From Lithospermum erythrorhizon (lineage: Eukaryota; Streptophyta; Magnoliopsida; Boraginales; Boraginaceae), in contig JADFUC010000212.1 in the NCBI GenBank assembly GCA_019722365.1, positions 1 through 64,000 on the forward strand: a stretch of 64,000 nt of DNA, given 5' to 3'. The notes under the pieces were generated by a model. That model was not told where the DNA came from. It worked only from the letters and a program-made list of their open reading frames with translations, and did no database searches. Below are positions 23,101-33,490 of the stretch, one piece after another (the first letter of the stretch is position 1; every line of letters starts with the position of its first letter). The translations under genes were made by a program, and so were the position numbers.

Positions 23101-26100
23101 TATGGGGTTATTAAGGTGCATAAGATGGATAAAAGGTTGTTTATTATTAAAGTGTCATCCGAGGAGGTTAAGCAACAAGTCCTTGAGAAGGGTCCGTGGA
23201 GCTTCTCTCGTCGTCCTTTTATTCTTCGTAATTGGGATGTTGGTATGCCGTTGGATAAGCCAGAAGTAGATGTTCTCCCAATTTGGATTCAATTTCCGAA
23301 TCTCCCCTTGGATTTGTGGACGACGGAGGCTCTTAGTATTCTGGCCAGCCATGTTGGAGTTCCATTGTTCGATGATAGGACAACATCGGAGCAAAGTCGG
23401 TTGGGTCATGCGCGTGTATGTGTCGAAATCAGAGTTGAGGATGAACTATTTGACGAAATGACTGTGAGATATGCTTCTGGGCAGGAGTATACTCAGCGAG
23501 TTGTATACGAATGGGTACCTTTCAAGTGCTCTAAGTGTAAGAAATTTGGACATGGGGATGTGGCTTGTAAGGTGGTGCAAAAGTATAGGCCTGTTTTCAG
23601 GCAAGTGCATAGGTGCGAAGCAGTAAGGGGAAAGCTGTTGATGATGAGGTGCTCACTGAAGGGGTTCCAGTGGTAGGGGGTAAAGGTTGCTGCTCTAGGG
23701 GGTGGTCTGTTGTCAGAGGTTCCGGGTTGCAGCAGTCCTTCTCTTCCAGTGGTACAGCAGGCTGGGCAGGGTGCAGGGTTACAGCATAATACAGTGGTAC
23801 AACAGGCGGGTTTGGAGTGTATCAGTCCCTTTCCTACAGTGGTGCAACATGGTCTGATGTTGTCCCCTATTGTAGAGGAGGGAGTCTCGGCTGCTGCTGT
23901 GAATGCTAAGTTGACATATGCATCCATGGTTGCGACCCCGGACTTAATAATAACAAGAATAAGGGTGGTACTAAGGGGTCCGGTTACAATAAGAGTAGTC
24001 TAAAAGCTAATGCTACTCCTTATTTGGTTCGTAAATGACGACCTTAGTTTGGAACGTGAGGGGTCTTAACAATTCCCTTAAACAACATACTATTAAAAAT
24101 CTACAACATAAATATAATATAATTTGTATAATAGAAAATAAATTGAAAACTCATAATGTAGATAGTATTATGTGTAGTATTTTACCTACTTGGGGCTTTG
24201 TTCATAATATTTTGGGGTCAACTGTAGGGAGAATTATAATTGCTTGAAAGCCTAACTTTTGTGATGTTCAGGTCGTAACCAGTATGGAGCAACATGTTCT
24301 TGTGGAGGATGGCGTTCCTAGGGCTGCTATCAAGGTGGATCTACAGAAGGCTTATAATATAGTGGAAAGGGATAGTTTGTGGACCGAGATGTTAGCTATG
24401 GGGTTCCCTCAGAGGTTTGTCTTCTTGTTGTAGTGTTGTATAAAGAAGGCTAACTTTTCTATTAATTGGAATGGGACTTTGAAGGACCGGTTTACTAGTA
24501 GTCGGGGACTTCGGCAGGGTGATCCTATCTCTTCGTATTTGTTTCTTCTTGTGTTAAAGTTTTTCAATGGTCTTATGAGGAAGGCGAGTCGTAGTTCTGC
24601 ATTTGGGTTTCATCATAAGTGTCAGCAGCTGGGGATCACTCATTTAAGTTTTGCGGATGATATGTTTCTTTTTGCTTCTACGGATATGAGCAGTTTTAGA
24701 GGAGACTCTGGTTCTGTTTGGTGATTTTACTTGTTTGAAACTTAACTGTTCTAAGAGTAGGATTTTCTTTGGGGAGTACTCTCGACACAGTGAGATGCCT
24801 GTGGGTACATGGAGATATGCAGGAGGGTTCTTCCTGTGAAATACCTAGGGGTGCCTTTGTCTTCTAGGAGGTTGACACATGAGGACTATAGTGCTTTGAT
24901 TAGTATGGTGTGTGGTAAGATTTATAGCTAGCAGTCAAGGCATTTGAGTTTAGGAGAGATAGCTGAGCTTGTGAGATCCTCGATCTTTGGAATTCAGAAC
25001 TTCTAGTGTGCTAACCTTCCCCTTCCGAAATACTTGATAGAGGAGGTTGAAAAGACTGTCAAGTGTTTCTTATGAAGTGGGAAGGATGAGGGTCCTTATA
25101 GGGCGAAGATTTCTTGGAGTGATGTCTGTTTGCCATTAGCTGAGGGGGTCTGGGTTTCAAAGGAATGGCTGTTTGAAACCAAATTTGTCTGTGTAAGTTG
25201 TTGTGGAATATTACTTCCAAGAAGGATATTTTGTGGGTACAGTGGGTGCATGCGGTGAGATTGAAAGGGGAGTCGATTTGGAGCTATAAAAAGAAAGATG
25301 GAGACTCTTGGTTCTGGAAGAAAATCCTCAAAATTAGGCCTCTTGTTCGATGCAAGTATTCTGTTGAAGTTCAGGATGACAGGTCGGTGTCCTTTTGGCA
25401 TGATAACTGAAGTTCTATAGGCCCTGTGTGGACTGTCTTAGTGTCTAGGAGAGATCCAACATCCAACTATGTTAGTTTGAGAGATGCCATTCCATTGAAG
25501 TTGCCTGGTTTGAGGAGGCAAACTACTGTTTTGTTGAGGTTAGCTTCGGAGGCGAGCCTTGTGTCCTTTTCTAATGGAAGAGATAGGTGGGTTTGGAATG
25601 GTTCCATGGATGGCAAATTTACGCAAAGGAGTTTATGGAAATAGAGTTGGTAAGTGCGAGAGATGTTCGGAAAGAGTTTCTTCCATCAGAAAAGGACACA
25701 AGTGATAAACTTCAATTCGAGCCCACATCCACTACCGTGAGGAAAGGACACAAAGACTAGAGTGTTTGGTGGAAGTCCGGTTAGTGCAGATGTTCTCTAT
25801 CATAAAATTGTTTCGATTGTATATGATAGGGCTTGTTCGTGGAGGAGCGTCAAGAGGACCAAGGCAAATTGGGAGATCTCCTTAGATTCGAGTTTGAGTC
25901 GTAGCATCTTTTTAGCCTCTTGATGTATTTTTTAGCCCTCTTTTATTTCTTTGCTTTGGTTTGTTCTATCCCGCGTGTTTGGGGTAGTCCTTTGTTCATT
26001 TCCGGGGTATGCCACGATGATGGTTGTAAAACATTTTTTTTCAATAAAGCAACCATTTACTAAAGAAAAAAATTGAATATAATATTAAGTTATGATGGTT

Positions 26101-29100
26101 TTTCATAGAATTTTTAAAAAATGCTTTGAAAATTATTTTTATTCTAATTTATCTATTTCACTATTTACTTTCTTGTTTTGATTTTGTTATGAAGTTTGAA
26201 TATAATATGCGCTAAGCTTTTTACAATTTTTAAATTTTCATATCGAATCTATATATAATGTATTTTCTATTGAAATTAATTTTTTATTTTATTGTTCTTA
26301 TCTAGTAATGATTAATTTTACTAATATTTGATGGTAGATACGATTTTATTTATAATCAGTCAAGATTGAATTCGAGTTAGTAGATATCGACGAAGTGAGC
26401 GATTCGAGGGGCTCGGGTAGGAAAGCTTAGTATAATTAGTTTCTTGAAGCTCGGCTCGATTAGTCACCAAGCAACTTTATCGATACAGCTTTTATCTAAA
26501 GATTGATTGGTCATAATTAGTTTTCCGCTTTCGCTTTTTCTCTTGATCGTATATAGAGATTGATCTTGGCTTTTATCTTTGATCTTTCAATTTTATCCGC
26601 CCAATAAAGTCTTTGTTTGCATGATTAATTAAAGTATTTTTTGATAAAGTACCTTTTTAGGATATATTAGTAATATTAATCAAGCTCTTAATAAAGTACT
26701 TTTTACCTCCATGATCAAGTAAATTGGATCGGAGGGAGTATATAATTAACATGAAACAACTATACTGCATAAAAATAACAGAAGGCTAACCTTGTTCTGA
26801 GATGAAAGATAATTTTCCCCCCAACCACCAGATGCAAGCTGCTTAGACAAAAGAAAATCGCAAGCCTTACGGATAGTATAGCAATTGTCAAAATTCCTTC
26901 CAGCAGCCACTAGGCCTTTTATCCCAAACCATGCTCCGTAAGTGAAGCAAACTCCCCAAGAGCCATACCTAAACATGTTAACATGTGATATTTACATTCA
27001 AGACAGGAGGGGAATGATAGCACATAGAAGATCATTCAAGATCTCATTCACAAACTATAGTTCAGTTGTGAGGAACAAAATCACTGGAGCTCACCAAGAG
27101 CCATCTTCTGCTTGTATTGTTTCGATGTATGTCGCAGCTTTTCTTATGCATTGCACCACTTCCTCTCTACGATGCTCAGGGTATAATTTTTTGAATTCTG
27201 TCAATGCTTGTATAGCAGCTGATGTGCATTCCACATAACTAAAATGTAACCATCATAGCAAACATTCAGTTGTAAGTTGTCCAGTCAGAGCATATTGGAT
27301 GCAATAAACAAAAAGATGTTGCCATGATACGAAGATATATCCAACCACAAAGATCCTACTCTGCTATTATCCTACCAACTAGAGAGTATTTTTCTTAAGA
27401 AAAAACTGAAGCAATATTCATAAATAAAATGAGAAGTCTGGGGAAGGGGTGTAACCAACCACAAATATCTCACTCTGCCATTATTTGACCAACTAGAGAC
27501 ATTTAAATTAAATGAAAAGATAATTGAAGGATATCTTACGGATAGTCAATAACAATATCACCAAATGTCTCGGCGGGATTAATAATCTGAAAAGAACAGA
27601 AGTACCAAGTTATAAAATAAAAAGTGGGTACTTGGATTCAAGGAGTACAAATGAGAAGAGTATAGTATAAAATCATATAAAATTTACAGTAAATATATAC
27701 ATCGAAGGACAGAAGAGTATATCATTTCAAATTTAATAGCACATTCGATGTCACTTTCTTTGCTCTCCAACACTATGCTCTCTATTTTCCAACATAATAG
27801 TAACTTTGTTGTCTTAGACATCGTCTCACACAACTAATAGGCCAACTCAAGATGTATAACTGTATAAGCGGAAAAAACTGTTTCACAGAAGGTGCACTAT
27901 GATCTATGAATACTCTGTCTTCTTCCATCTAAATCGCCATATTTCAATTTTTCTATTTGACCAATTATGACGTGATGGCTTTTTGTTTAAGTAAATGCAT
28001 ATCAAAGGTAATAATTTAATATGGAGAGACAGCAACCAATATATGATGCTCAGGCTAAAAATAATATAAATTTCAATCAGGATTCAGGACAAGATGTTAA
28101 GAGAATGGTACCTCCAGCCAACTATAGGATCTTGTAAGTTCATATGTCGCAAAACCACCTGCATCATTCTGTTCAAATAGAAGGAAGAAGCTGCCTCAGA
28201 CTTCATAAATAATTTGTAACTTTAAAGAACCTTTAAACTTGCTCTTTGGTTGCTGGTTTAAAGTTACTTTGCAATTATCTTATGTAAGTAAGAGCAAATT
28301 TGAAATAAGAATATCTAAAGCCTTGGAGAATCCTGCATCGGATACTAGGATACCAATTTCATCCGAACTTTTCCTCCATTCTGTGGATCTTAAAGGAAGT
28401 GAAAGGTCTTTCAGAGTGCCGTACCAACAATAAGTTATTGCTTTAATGTAGAAATTAATGCATTGACAGCTGCAAGTCATGAAATTTCTAGCACTAAGCA
28501 ATAAATTATGGGTTGTGACATCTACTCCAAATTGTAGTAATCACACTCCCTTCAGGTATTACATTTCATCAATACCCTTCCTGCCCCCTTGGCGGTAATT
28601 TACATCCAATGATAACCATCAGGGGTGCCATTTTACTTTAACACTTAAAAGAGTGCATTGACAATGGGCGAAGTGTAGAATCACTATCATAAATCATAGT
28701 TTACATAGACGACATAGCAACAAAAGAGTGAAAACGGAAGGACTGAGACAAATACCTGCAGTGACATAATAACATTTACAGCATCATACAGACGTTTCGC
28801 ATCCAATGGTTGTCCAACAAGATCTGATGACAATTTTGACAACAATAGAACTGCCTAATGAAAATGGAAAGATATCAAATATCAGAAAGAAATATGGAGA
28901 AATAAGTATCTACAGTAATAAAGAATCTCTTACTTTTAGTCCCTCTGCGGAACAATCAGAAATGGGCCACCCGTGATCTGCAATTGAAAAAGGCCAAGCA
29001 CCTTTTGAGATGTGGCGATACCAGATATCTAGGTTACCAGGACAATCTTCAATTACCTTATCAAGAACATAAGAAGATTAAAAGATCATAGATGAAAATC

Positions 29101-32100
29101 AGGAAGGAGAAAAAGAGGAGAGAAGATTATATATATATATATATATCAGATACATACGAACTGCATTGCAGTATAATAGATAGGACCTATCTAGGATATG
29201 TACCTGTGAGTTCTTTATGAATTCGTGTGCTTTTTTTAATGTAAGGCCATATTCTTCACTCAAATTTGTTGAAATGATTGCTTGAACAGCAAAAGCAGTA
29301 TCCCATAACTGGCTTCCATTATAGCCCTGCAATACCACCATAGTTGTAACAAGATGGTCCGGACACTAGATGCAAATTAAGAAACTGCATGCGGTTGTAC
29401 AATTGTCTCTATTCCTTACTCTATTCACATGCATATAAGATAATAGCACAGGAGCCAGATCAGAGAACCGTGACATTGTTTGAAAATTGTTCCTAAATTT
29501 GGAAAAGAAAAAAAAATACCTGCATTTTCATGCCATCTTCTGCAATCCACAGATAATCATTGATTCTAGGGAGATGCAACTTGAAAGCTTCAGAATTTGG
29601 ATCTTCTACATAACAACTGAGCATATTGAGCACCTGGAAATCAAATTGGTCTATCAGGAGAAAAACAAAGAGCAATAATGATACAGAAAAGAAGTGAATA
29701 TTGAACAGCACAACTCTGCTATTTAAATAATGGAGTGACAATTAATCACTGTTCAGTAGTTAAATATACAACAAGTACCTTAGAAAGAATTGAGGCTTAC
29801 CTTGTTCACAGGGCCAATGCATATATAGCGAGTATTTTCATCTTCATAATGTATGTGCTCCATCACGGTACGAAGAGCCCTCTCTCTCAACTTTTTCCCT
29901 GGCCATCGCATTAAAATAGGTTCAACGCCCTTATGAAGGGTTGCCCAAAGTATATCTTGAACAAGAGGATGTGGGTAGTACAGATCTTCCTGCAAAAAAA
30001 GGTTGACATTCGATAAGAAGATAACAACAAAAATATGTTGTGGACATTCTCTTCAGAAAATTACAATATAGCTGGTCAATCTTTCATGCATATACTGTAC
30101 AATGGTCCATCAGTACAAAAAGTCAGCAAGATACAAGAGGTCATGGTATAGAGATAGTTGCCAAAGTTCTGAGTTGGGAGTAAGGATGAATAGCAGAGAG
30201 AATATGATGAAAGAGCCCTGAAAGTTGTCGAGAGAAGTTTAGGGGTAGAATGAATGTCAGAAAACTTATTGAGGGAAGTTTCACTTCATTTTTCTTCGAA
30301 ATCATATTTATACTTATCAAAAACCCACAATCGGCTCTCCACCAATAATATTAGAAGATTTAATCATGACGCCAACGTAATCTTAACTTTAAACAGAGAG
30401 TAAACAACCTTAGCACATAGATTACGAGCTCGATTCCAATCTACTTCATGGTAAGGTACATCATAAAGCTCTTTTCTCAGTGATAAAACTGTTTTTGTAA
30501 TTGGACCGACAAATCTTTTTCCATACAAGTAAGACATTGGCAGATAAACCATTCGGCAGTGACACCACATCCTTCCTGCAGTTTGAGTAGGATAAAAGAA
30601 TCATTAAAAAAATTTGAAATGTTTTCAGAAACAAATGGGAAACAACGCGTGTTATGCTCAACTCTTCTAAAGGGCATCAAAGAAAGTATTCTAATAGACA
30701 AATCAGATATTATCATGTATAGGAAAAAGGAAACAGAGGGGGTTCAGATACCATTGAAAGGCTAGAAAGACCAATGAGACGGTACCAGAGGACATATAAT
30801 TGTCCTAGGTTCTAAGATGGAACAGAATGTGGGTTGTAACTGTTACCTGGATGAATAGGAAGAATATAAGGCAGAAGCCAAATCTCAGGAGGCAAGGGAT
30901 TATTCCCCGACCATTCGTATACTCCAAGAACCTAACATCAATAAGAACAGAAAATGAAATATAAGATGACAGTGAAATAGTTAATCTAGTAAAGAGAAAA
31001 ATTTAAAATGATGACATGGTACTAACTGAAAGCCAGAATTTTCCCCATGAAGTCGAAGCTGTGGCACTACCATGGTCTAGAATCCATTTTCTCCCTTTCT
31101 CCATGGCCCCATCTCCTCCGTTTGCTTCTTCACCAAGCAGCCTTAAAGTAACATAGGTCAAGACAGAACCAAACATAGTGCTGTGACCCTCAATGTGCAA
31201 ACCCCAACCACCATCTTTGTTCTGCAGCTCAACATTGATATAGATATTAGTTAACTAATATAGCTGACAGGAACGAATAAAATAAATATCTAAGAGATAA
31301 TCAATCAGAACCACTGATATCCAACAACAAAATGATGTATGCAACATGAAATGCCAAGCAGAGGGTCTTGACTTGTGCCACATAATGCCATGTTTTGTCA
31401 TCCATACCTGGTGATTGTACAGATATCGGCACATCTCGATCTTATGTTCTTTAGATAAGACTGCATTTAGTGCCCCACACACAGAGAGACAAATCACCTG
31501 ATTCATCAAAACAAAAATGACAACCATAAACCTGAACCATACAATTCATTCAAAATGCAAAAAACTTACGCTCCCTACAATTTGGTTTATTTATTTGGTT
31601 TTAGTGACCTCATTTCTATTATGGGCTGTTCCCAAGTTACGACCCTGTTCCTTTCCAGAAGCAGCCCTTAACAAGGCAACTTTCTTTGGCGGGTTTTATT
31701 ATATGTCCTATTAGACATGCAAAGTAAAAGGTATACTAGTTCAATAATGTAACTAAGATTCTCTTAGATGGCTCTCATGTTTTAAAAATCTGTACAACAG
31801 AAGAATGTATGAGGAGAGATTTTAGTTACCAAACCCGGCATCAGAAACATAGGGCCCCCATAATCCCCTGGCCAATGTCCATCTTCAGCTTGAATGGTAG
31901 AATAGAAGTTAATAGCTCTCCTCAAGGTAGTGGCTACTTTATCTTCAGTGATATCTTTAATGTCTTCTATTTTGACTTGAGGCAAAATCGTCTTAAGTGG
32001 GTTTTCCTTGGAAAACTGTAATATGGAAAGTCACAAAATTGAACTACTTCATACACAAATCAGAGAAATTAAGTCTCTGAGGAATACATGCTATATTATA

Positions 32101-33181
32101 AATTTCTTAAAACTCCTACTCCGTCCATATCAACTTGACTAGAATGTTTTATTTAACAAAAATAGTCAACCTACTCATTCTCTTGTGTCCTGTTATATTT
32201 TGGTTATTTAAGGACATAACCATTGGGCAAATGATTGAAAATTGACTAGATTCATAATTAACATTGTGCAAGATGAAATTACATCAGAATATATCTTTTG
32301 TTTTTCTTATTATTAAGTAGAACATAAATTTTGCAAAGGACAACAATATATTTTGAATACAACTAAATAAAATGGAATGCATCATCTTTCAGGGAGACAA
32401 GAAATGTGGAAAATTGGTTACAAGTTCATTTAAGAACAGAAGATTCAGACATTTCTCCAAAACTTTCAGGCCCAAACCTTGGCTAGCTCAGATTTGCAAC
32501 TTCCTCAAACAACTTTCTACTTGGTGATAAATACTTTACATACAACATGACCCAATGCCTCTCCGTCTAAGCGTGGTAAGGGGGTCGATTGTACCAGAGG
32601 CATTACTTTGAATGGTGTAAATGGAATAAGGAATAAATTAGGGAACTTAGTTTTGTGTGAAAGTTAAAAAGAAACACCTAAATCGATAAAGGAATATACA
32701 TGGTAAATTTTAGGTGAATTTTTTCAGGAATCTGTATGAATACTCTATCAGACCAAATGTACTTAACCTGCTTCACGACTTCATTCCCAATTCAACTGGG
32801 AGGTTGAGTAATCAATTTATAGATTCAATTTCGACTTCAAATTAAACGTATTCAAATGCGCACATTTCCGGATCTTGAAGGGATTAAAATTAATTATTTT
32901 CATTATTGAGGGGGAAATTGCTATATTTTGTCCAAAAGAACTTATATTGATGAGGTCGTTATTACACACTTGTTCCGTACCTGAAAACGCATAAGGAGAT
33001 CTGAGCTGTGTTTGTTAACGAAACGATTAAGACGATAATTATTGCGGAAGTTGTCGATCTGAGCCAAGTCTTGAGGAGAAGCTGTTGCATTTGAATCGAA
33101 CTCCCAAACATGGCGTCCGATGTGGTTGTTCACTGTCCTCAACCATGGACTCTCTCCCTCTCCTATCTTCAACTTCCACAT
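20118..33181 (-). CDS. Oxidosqualene cyclase, cycloartenol-synthase-like (18 exons, 758 aa)
   Basis: Predicted to cyclise 2,3-oxidosqualene at the ER membrane; cycloartenol, the phytosterol precursor, is the most likely product. The protein starts [20 protein letters not shown], as in the family, so I chose the ATG at 33181 over an in-frame one at 33214. Length 758 is normal (757-765). Seen: QW-type repeats around residues 100-115, 155-165, 592-607, 642-656 and 710-718; MWCHCR at 255-260 (the form typical of cycloartenol synthases); [10 protein letters not shown] at 410-419; DCSAE at 484-488 (D484 is the proton donor); C-terminal [20 protein letters not shown]119, Y411, H478 and I482 match Arabidopsis CAS1 Y118, Y410, H477 and I481, which are associated with cycloartenol rather than lanosterol or cucurbitadienol. 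Odd: DCSAE replaces DCTAE, and the last 150 residues share many positions with cucurbitadienol-synthase-type enzymes, so another triterpene product is possible. The frame is intact throughout. Confidence 0.95.
21060..21340. repeat. Small tandem duplications in OSC intron 16
   Basis: A block with AATCTATATCAGAGCAATCC occurs near 21069 and again about 66 bp later, and the phrase GAGACCACAAACTTT follows both. A second duplication, CACAAACTCATGG, occurs at about 21266 and 21304, each time followed by GCAAAAGGATAAC. Both pairs are intronic. Confidence 0.7.
21625..22020. repeat. Diverged direct duplication in OSC intron 16
   Basis: About 200 bp beginning TATGCTCATTCTCTTACTAA near 21629 recurs in diverged form from about 21849 (ATGCTCAGTTTCTTACTAA). 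Both copies share CGACTTATGT and a later CAGTTCAAT phrase. It looks like an old tandem duplication. Confidence 0.45.
22495..22690. repeat. GC-rich 'gagccgg/gctcg' repeat flanking the LINE on its left
   Basis: A stretch rich in GAGCC, GCTCG and GGCTCG motifs beginning GAGTTGTGCATGAGC, the kind of end seen in non-autonomous plant DNA transposons. Similar GCTCGGCTCG-rich sequence lies at about 26385-26470 beyond the LINE. The LINE may have inserted into an older element. No matching termini or target duplication were found. Confidence 0.4.
22799..23676 (+). pseudogene. LINE ORF1: DUF4283 and CCHC zinc-knuckle nucleic-acid-binding protein
   Basis: Starts [11 protein letters not shown] at 22799 and reads to about 23080, where a frameshift moves it to the next frame through 23676. 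The second part has the DUF4283-like block ([14 protein letters not shown], then [14 protein letters not shown]) and a CX2CX4HX4C zinc knuckle, [14 protein letters not shown]. In plant L1 elements this protein binds element RNA. The frameshift and later stops make it a pseudogene. Confidence 0.8.
24035..24247 (+). pseudogene. LINE ORF2 start: N-terminal endonuclease fragment
   Basis: Seventy residues beginning [13 protein letters not shown], the usual opening of the plant L1 APE-type endonuclease, with an IENK block where the family has a catalytic E-T-K/E-N-K motif. It stops at 24245-24247. The rest of the endonuclease and the first part of RT are missing, so this is a deletion remnant. Confidence 0.7.
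24285..25680 (+). pseudogene. LINE ORF2: reverse transcriptase and zf-RVT remnant
   Basis: RT motifs in order: [10 protein letters not shown] near 24333-24360, [17 protein letters not shown] near 24505-24555, and [10 protein letters not shown] near 24647-24676, which is the FADD catalytic motif. [12 protein letters not shown] follows near 24840. Downstream, 25198-25644 gives tryptophan-rich zf-RVT-like sequence ([31 protein letters not shown]). In-frame stops at several places, for example after FVFLL, show it is dead. Confidence 0.8.
26385..26475. repeat. GC-rich 'gctcggctcg' repeat on the right of the LINE
   Basis: Contains GGGGCTCGGGTAGG and AAGCTCGGCTCGATTAG, matching the composition of 22495-22690. 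Probably the other part of the element that received the LINE. Evidence is composition and position only. Confidence 0.35.
26600..26742. mobile_element. Possible Stowaway-like MITE end in intron 15
   Basis: Ends GGATCGGAGGGAGTA followed by TA, close to the Stowaway terminal repeat CTCCCTCCGTCC in inverse orientation, with AT-rich sequence to the left. The matching left end was not found, so it may be a half element. Confidence 0.35.
27350..27505. repeat. Direct repeat in OSC intron 13
   Basis: CCAACCACAAAGATC...CCAACTAGAGAG near 27351-27396 recurs as CCAACCACAAATATC...CCAACTAGAGAC near 27457-27502, about 106 bp on. Intronic, with no effect on exons. Confidence 0.6.
29127..29150. repeat. (TA)n microsatellite in OSC intron 9
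   Basis: About ten TA units between exons 9 and 10. Confidence 0.9.
32108..32215. mobile_element. Possible Stowaway-like MITE end in intron 1
   Basis: CTACTCCGTCCATATC at 32116-32131 resembles a Stowaway terminal repeat. No inverted partner was found downstream, so a truncated copy or a chance match are both possible. Confidence 0.3.
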
Positions 33182-33490
33182 TGTAGACCAATGGAACAAA
33201 ATCAAACCAATCAATGCCTATCTTTGTCTTTTAATAAGAATTAAAGTACATTTACTGAGTTGCTATAGACACACCCATACACGGCCTCAACTACTCACTC
33301 TCTCATTTCACAAATCCATTATGGATAATAGTGGTCTAATAATATAATTGATTATTATTATTATAACGATTATTATGGAATGTGATACGGCGTAATCACC
33401 GAATTCACAGTGTATTATTATTGAATGTTTTGTTCATGTAGTCATATTTAACTAAACTTATAAATGAATTTAACTCACAATGATTATCAA
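33182..33490 (-). promoter_or_regulatory. OSC proximal upstream region
   Basis: About 0.3 kb between the start codon and the LTR-like segment. Read on the minus strand it has an AT-rich stretch with TATATTATTA-like sequence near 33335-33352 that could act as a weak TATA region, followed by a pyrimidine- and purine-mixed leader. No upstream gene is present. The assignment rests on position only. Confidence 0.35.

Larger units (their letters stand above)
22735..26072 (+). mobile_element. Degenerate L1-type LINE inside OSC intron 15
   Basis: About 3.3 kb with the order ORF1 (DUF4283 plus zinc knuckle), endonuclease start, reverse transcriptase, zf-RVT region, then a 3' UTR with CAATAAAG and an A-rich tail near 26040-26072. 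It carries frameshifts and stops, and the middle of ORF2 is deleted, so it cannot move on its own. No clear target duplication was seen; ends are approximate. Confidence 0.85.
22108..26790 (-). other. OSC intron 15, 4.7 kb, enlarged by transposon insertion
   Basis: Lies between exon 15 (ends SSQNK) and exon 16 (starts VYTNLEGG). Donor GTTAGC and acceptor CATAG are intact on the minus strand. Other introns of this gene are 79-1051 nt. The excess length is a plus-strand LINE flanked by short GC-rich repeats, so the insertion is antisense to the host gene. Confidence 0.85.
20118..33181 (-). other. Exon map of the oxidosqualene cyclase gene
   Basis: Exons in transcription order: 32981-33181, 31830-32015, 31408-31497, 31027-31221, 30847-30931, 30409-30575, 29801-29989, 29520-29633, 29204-29326, 28934-29056, 28756-28854, 28112-28168, 27540-27586, 27095-27238, 26791-26968, 22027-22107, 20892-20975, 20118-20231. 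Every intron begins GT and ends AG. Exons 1-4 and 7-11 are whole codons (201, 186, 90, 195, 189, 114, 123, 123 and 99 nt), as are exons 12, 16, 17 and 18. Exons 5/6, 13/14 and 14/15 share split codons (Gly253, Pro559, Trp607). The coding lengths sum to 758 codons plus stop. Introns run from 79 nt (intron 10) to 4683 nt (intron 15). I set boundaries by hand from family alignment and splice signals; none has transcript support. Confidence 0.9.

Noticed and set aside
28239..28501. Short frames on both strands near 28.2-28.5 kb
   Set aside because: They lie in OSC intron 11 and have no family resemblance.
33182..33214. Upstream in-frame ATG adding 11 residues to the OSC
   Set aside because: The family begins MWKL/MWRL, and the extension has no counterpart; 33181 is the better start.
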